NCBI GenBank assembly: GCA_937958145.1
Contig: CALGOE010000088.1
Coordinates: 1 to 5,069 of the forward strand
Direction of reading: 5' to 3'
Length of the DNA: 5,069 nucleotides
Source of the DNA: an uncultured Desulfobacca sp.
GTDB taxonomy: Bacteria > Desulfobacterota > Desulfobaccia > Desulfobaccales > Desulfobaccaceae
Of the stretch, positions 4,782-5,069 are shown one piece after another. Each line of letters starts with the position of its first letter. Position 1 is the stretch's first letter. The notes beneath the pieces were generated by a model that made no database searches, was not told where the DNA came from, and was given only the letters and a program-made list of their open reading frames with translations. Made by a program: the position numbers and the translations under genes.

Positions 4782-5069
4782 ATGGCCGATAAGCTTTTAG
4801 AACTGAAACATGCGCCCGGCAAATCCTTCCGGGAGCGGGTAATGGAGATGTTGCCGGACGGCGGCAACCTGAACGCCTGCCTGACCTGTGGCACCTGTGC
4901 GGCCGGCTGTCCGGCCACCGGTCTGGAAGGCCTGGACCCCCGGAAATTCCTGCGCATGGCCTTCCTGGGGATGGATGAAGAGGTCACCACCACGCCTTGG
5001 GTGTGGATGTGCACCATGTGTAAACGCTGCGTCCATGCCTGCCCCATGAATATCAACATCCCGGCCCTG
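4782..5069 (+). CDS. hdrC: HdrC-like iron-sulfur protein with two 4Fe-4S clusters, 3' truncated by window end
   Basis: The frame from ATG 4782 stays open for 96 codons to the window edge. It contains two classical cluster motifs: C33-x2-C36-x2-C39-x3-C43-P and C77-x2-C80-x2-C83-x3-C87-P. The spacing between the motifs and the surrounding text (NLNACLTCGTCAAGCPATG, then WVWMCTMCKRCVHACPMNI) match the N-terminal part of HdrC-type heterodisulfide reductase subunits and related dicluster ferredoxin proteins. HdrC passes electrons from HdrA to the catalytic HdrB. A GGAGG at 4767-4771 sits 10 nt before the ATG. The gap of 42 bp from mvhD implies co-transcription. Because the C-terminus is missing, it could instead be an HdrC-HdrB fusion, a QmoC-like N-terminus with membrane helices to follow, or another dicluster (Fe-S)-binding protein; the dicluster nature is certain and the HdrC name is likely. 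Confidence 0.8.
   Translation, partial: MADKLLELKHAPGKSFRERVMEMLPDGGNLNACLTCGTCAAGCPATGLEGLDPRKFLRMAFLGMDEEVTTTPWVWMCTMCKRCVHACPMNINIPAL

Noticed and set aside
1..5069. CRISPR arrays, tRNA/rRNA genes, insertion sequences.
   Set aside because: No spaced direct repeats of CRISPR length, no cloverleaf or rRNA sequence, and no intact transposase or terminal inverted repeats were seen.

Overview
The window reads as a dense, co-directional (+ strand) accessory redox region from an anaerobic bacterium. The closest fit is a sulfate-reducing or syntrophic deltaproteobacterium-type organism (Desulfobacterota, Syntrophobacterales-like). This is inferred from the gene families (double-cubane-cluster protein and its ATPase activator, MvhD, HdrC-like iron-sulfur protein) and the GC-rich codon use. 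Nothing in the sequence fixes a species.

Block A (2-3181) holds four genes. First is the C-terminal end of a small protein resembling a DUF1858 / hybrid-cluster-associated redox disulfide domain. Its stop overlaps (ATGA) the start of a TIM-barrel sugar-phosphate isomerase/epimerase-like protein (94-936). After 89 bp comes a single-subunit member of the 2-hydroxyacyl-CoA dehydratase/benzoyl-CoA reductase D-component superfamily (1026-2300), best called a double-cubane-cluster anaerobic reductase (DCCP, YjiM-like). After 101 bp comes its dedicated BadF/HgdC-type ATPase activator (2402-3181, YjiL-like). Reductase plus activator form an ATP-driven electron gun that can push very low-potential electrons onto a substrate, which is unknown here.

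Block B (3182-3584) is about 400 bp without a convincing gene. It starts with a conspicuously AT-rich stretch carrying a near-consensus sigma-70 promoter (TTGACA, 18 bp, TACAAT) wrapped in overlapping palindromes. A leader of roughly 340 nt follows, with several short inverted repeats. The leader also has two unexplained open frames: one on the + strand continuous with mvhD but lacking a start codon, and a short protein-like one on the minus strand.

Block C (3585-5069) has two tandem paralogs of MvhD, the [2Fe-2S] delta subunit that docks hydrogenases or other electron donors onto heterodisulfide reductase (HdrA). They are about 74 percent identical over 133 residues and sandwich an unrecognised 83-residue gene that overlaps both. 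Then comes the N-terminal part of a protein with two CxxCxxCxxxCP clusters (HdrC-like), cut by the window end. This block is the front of an Hdr/Mvh electron-transfer (possibly flavin-bifurcating) operon.

Working hypothesis (inference): an Hdr-MvhD module that makes low-potential electrons sits beside an ATP-driven double-cubane reductase that consumes them. The internal promoter could separate the two into differently regulated transcription units. The least explained elements are the 83-residue gene between the mvhD copies, the long promoter leader, and the physiological substrate of the reductase.
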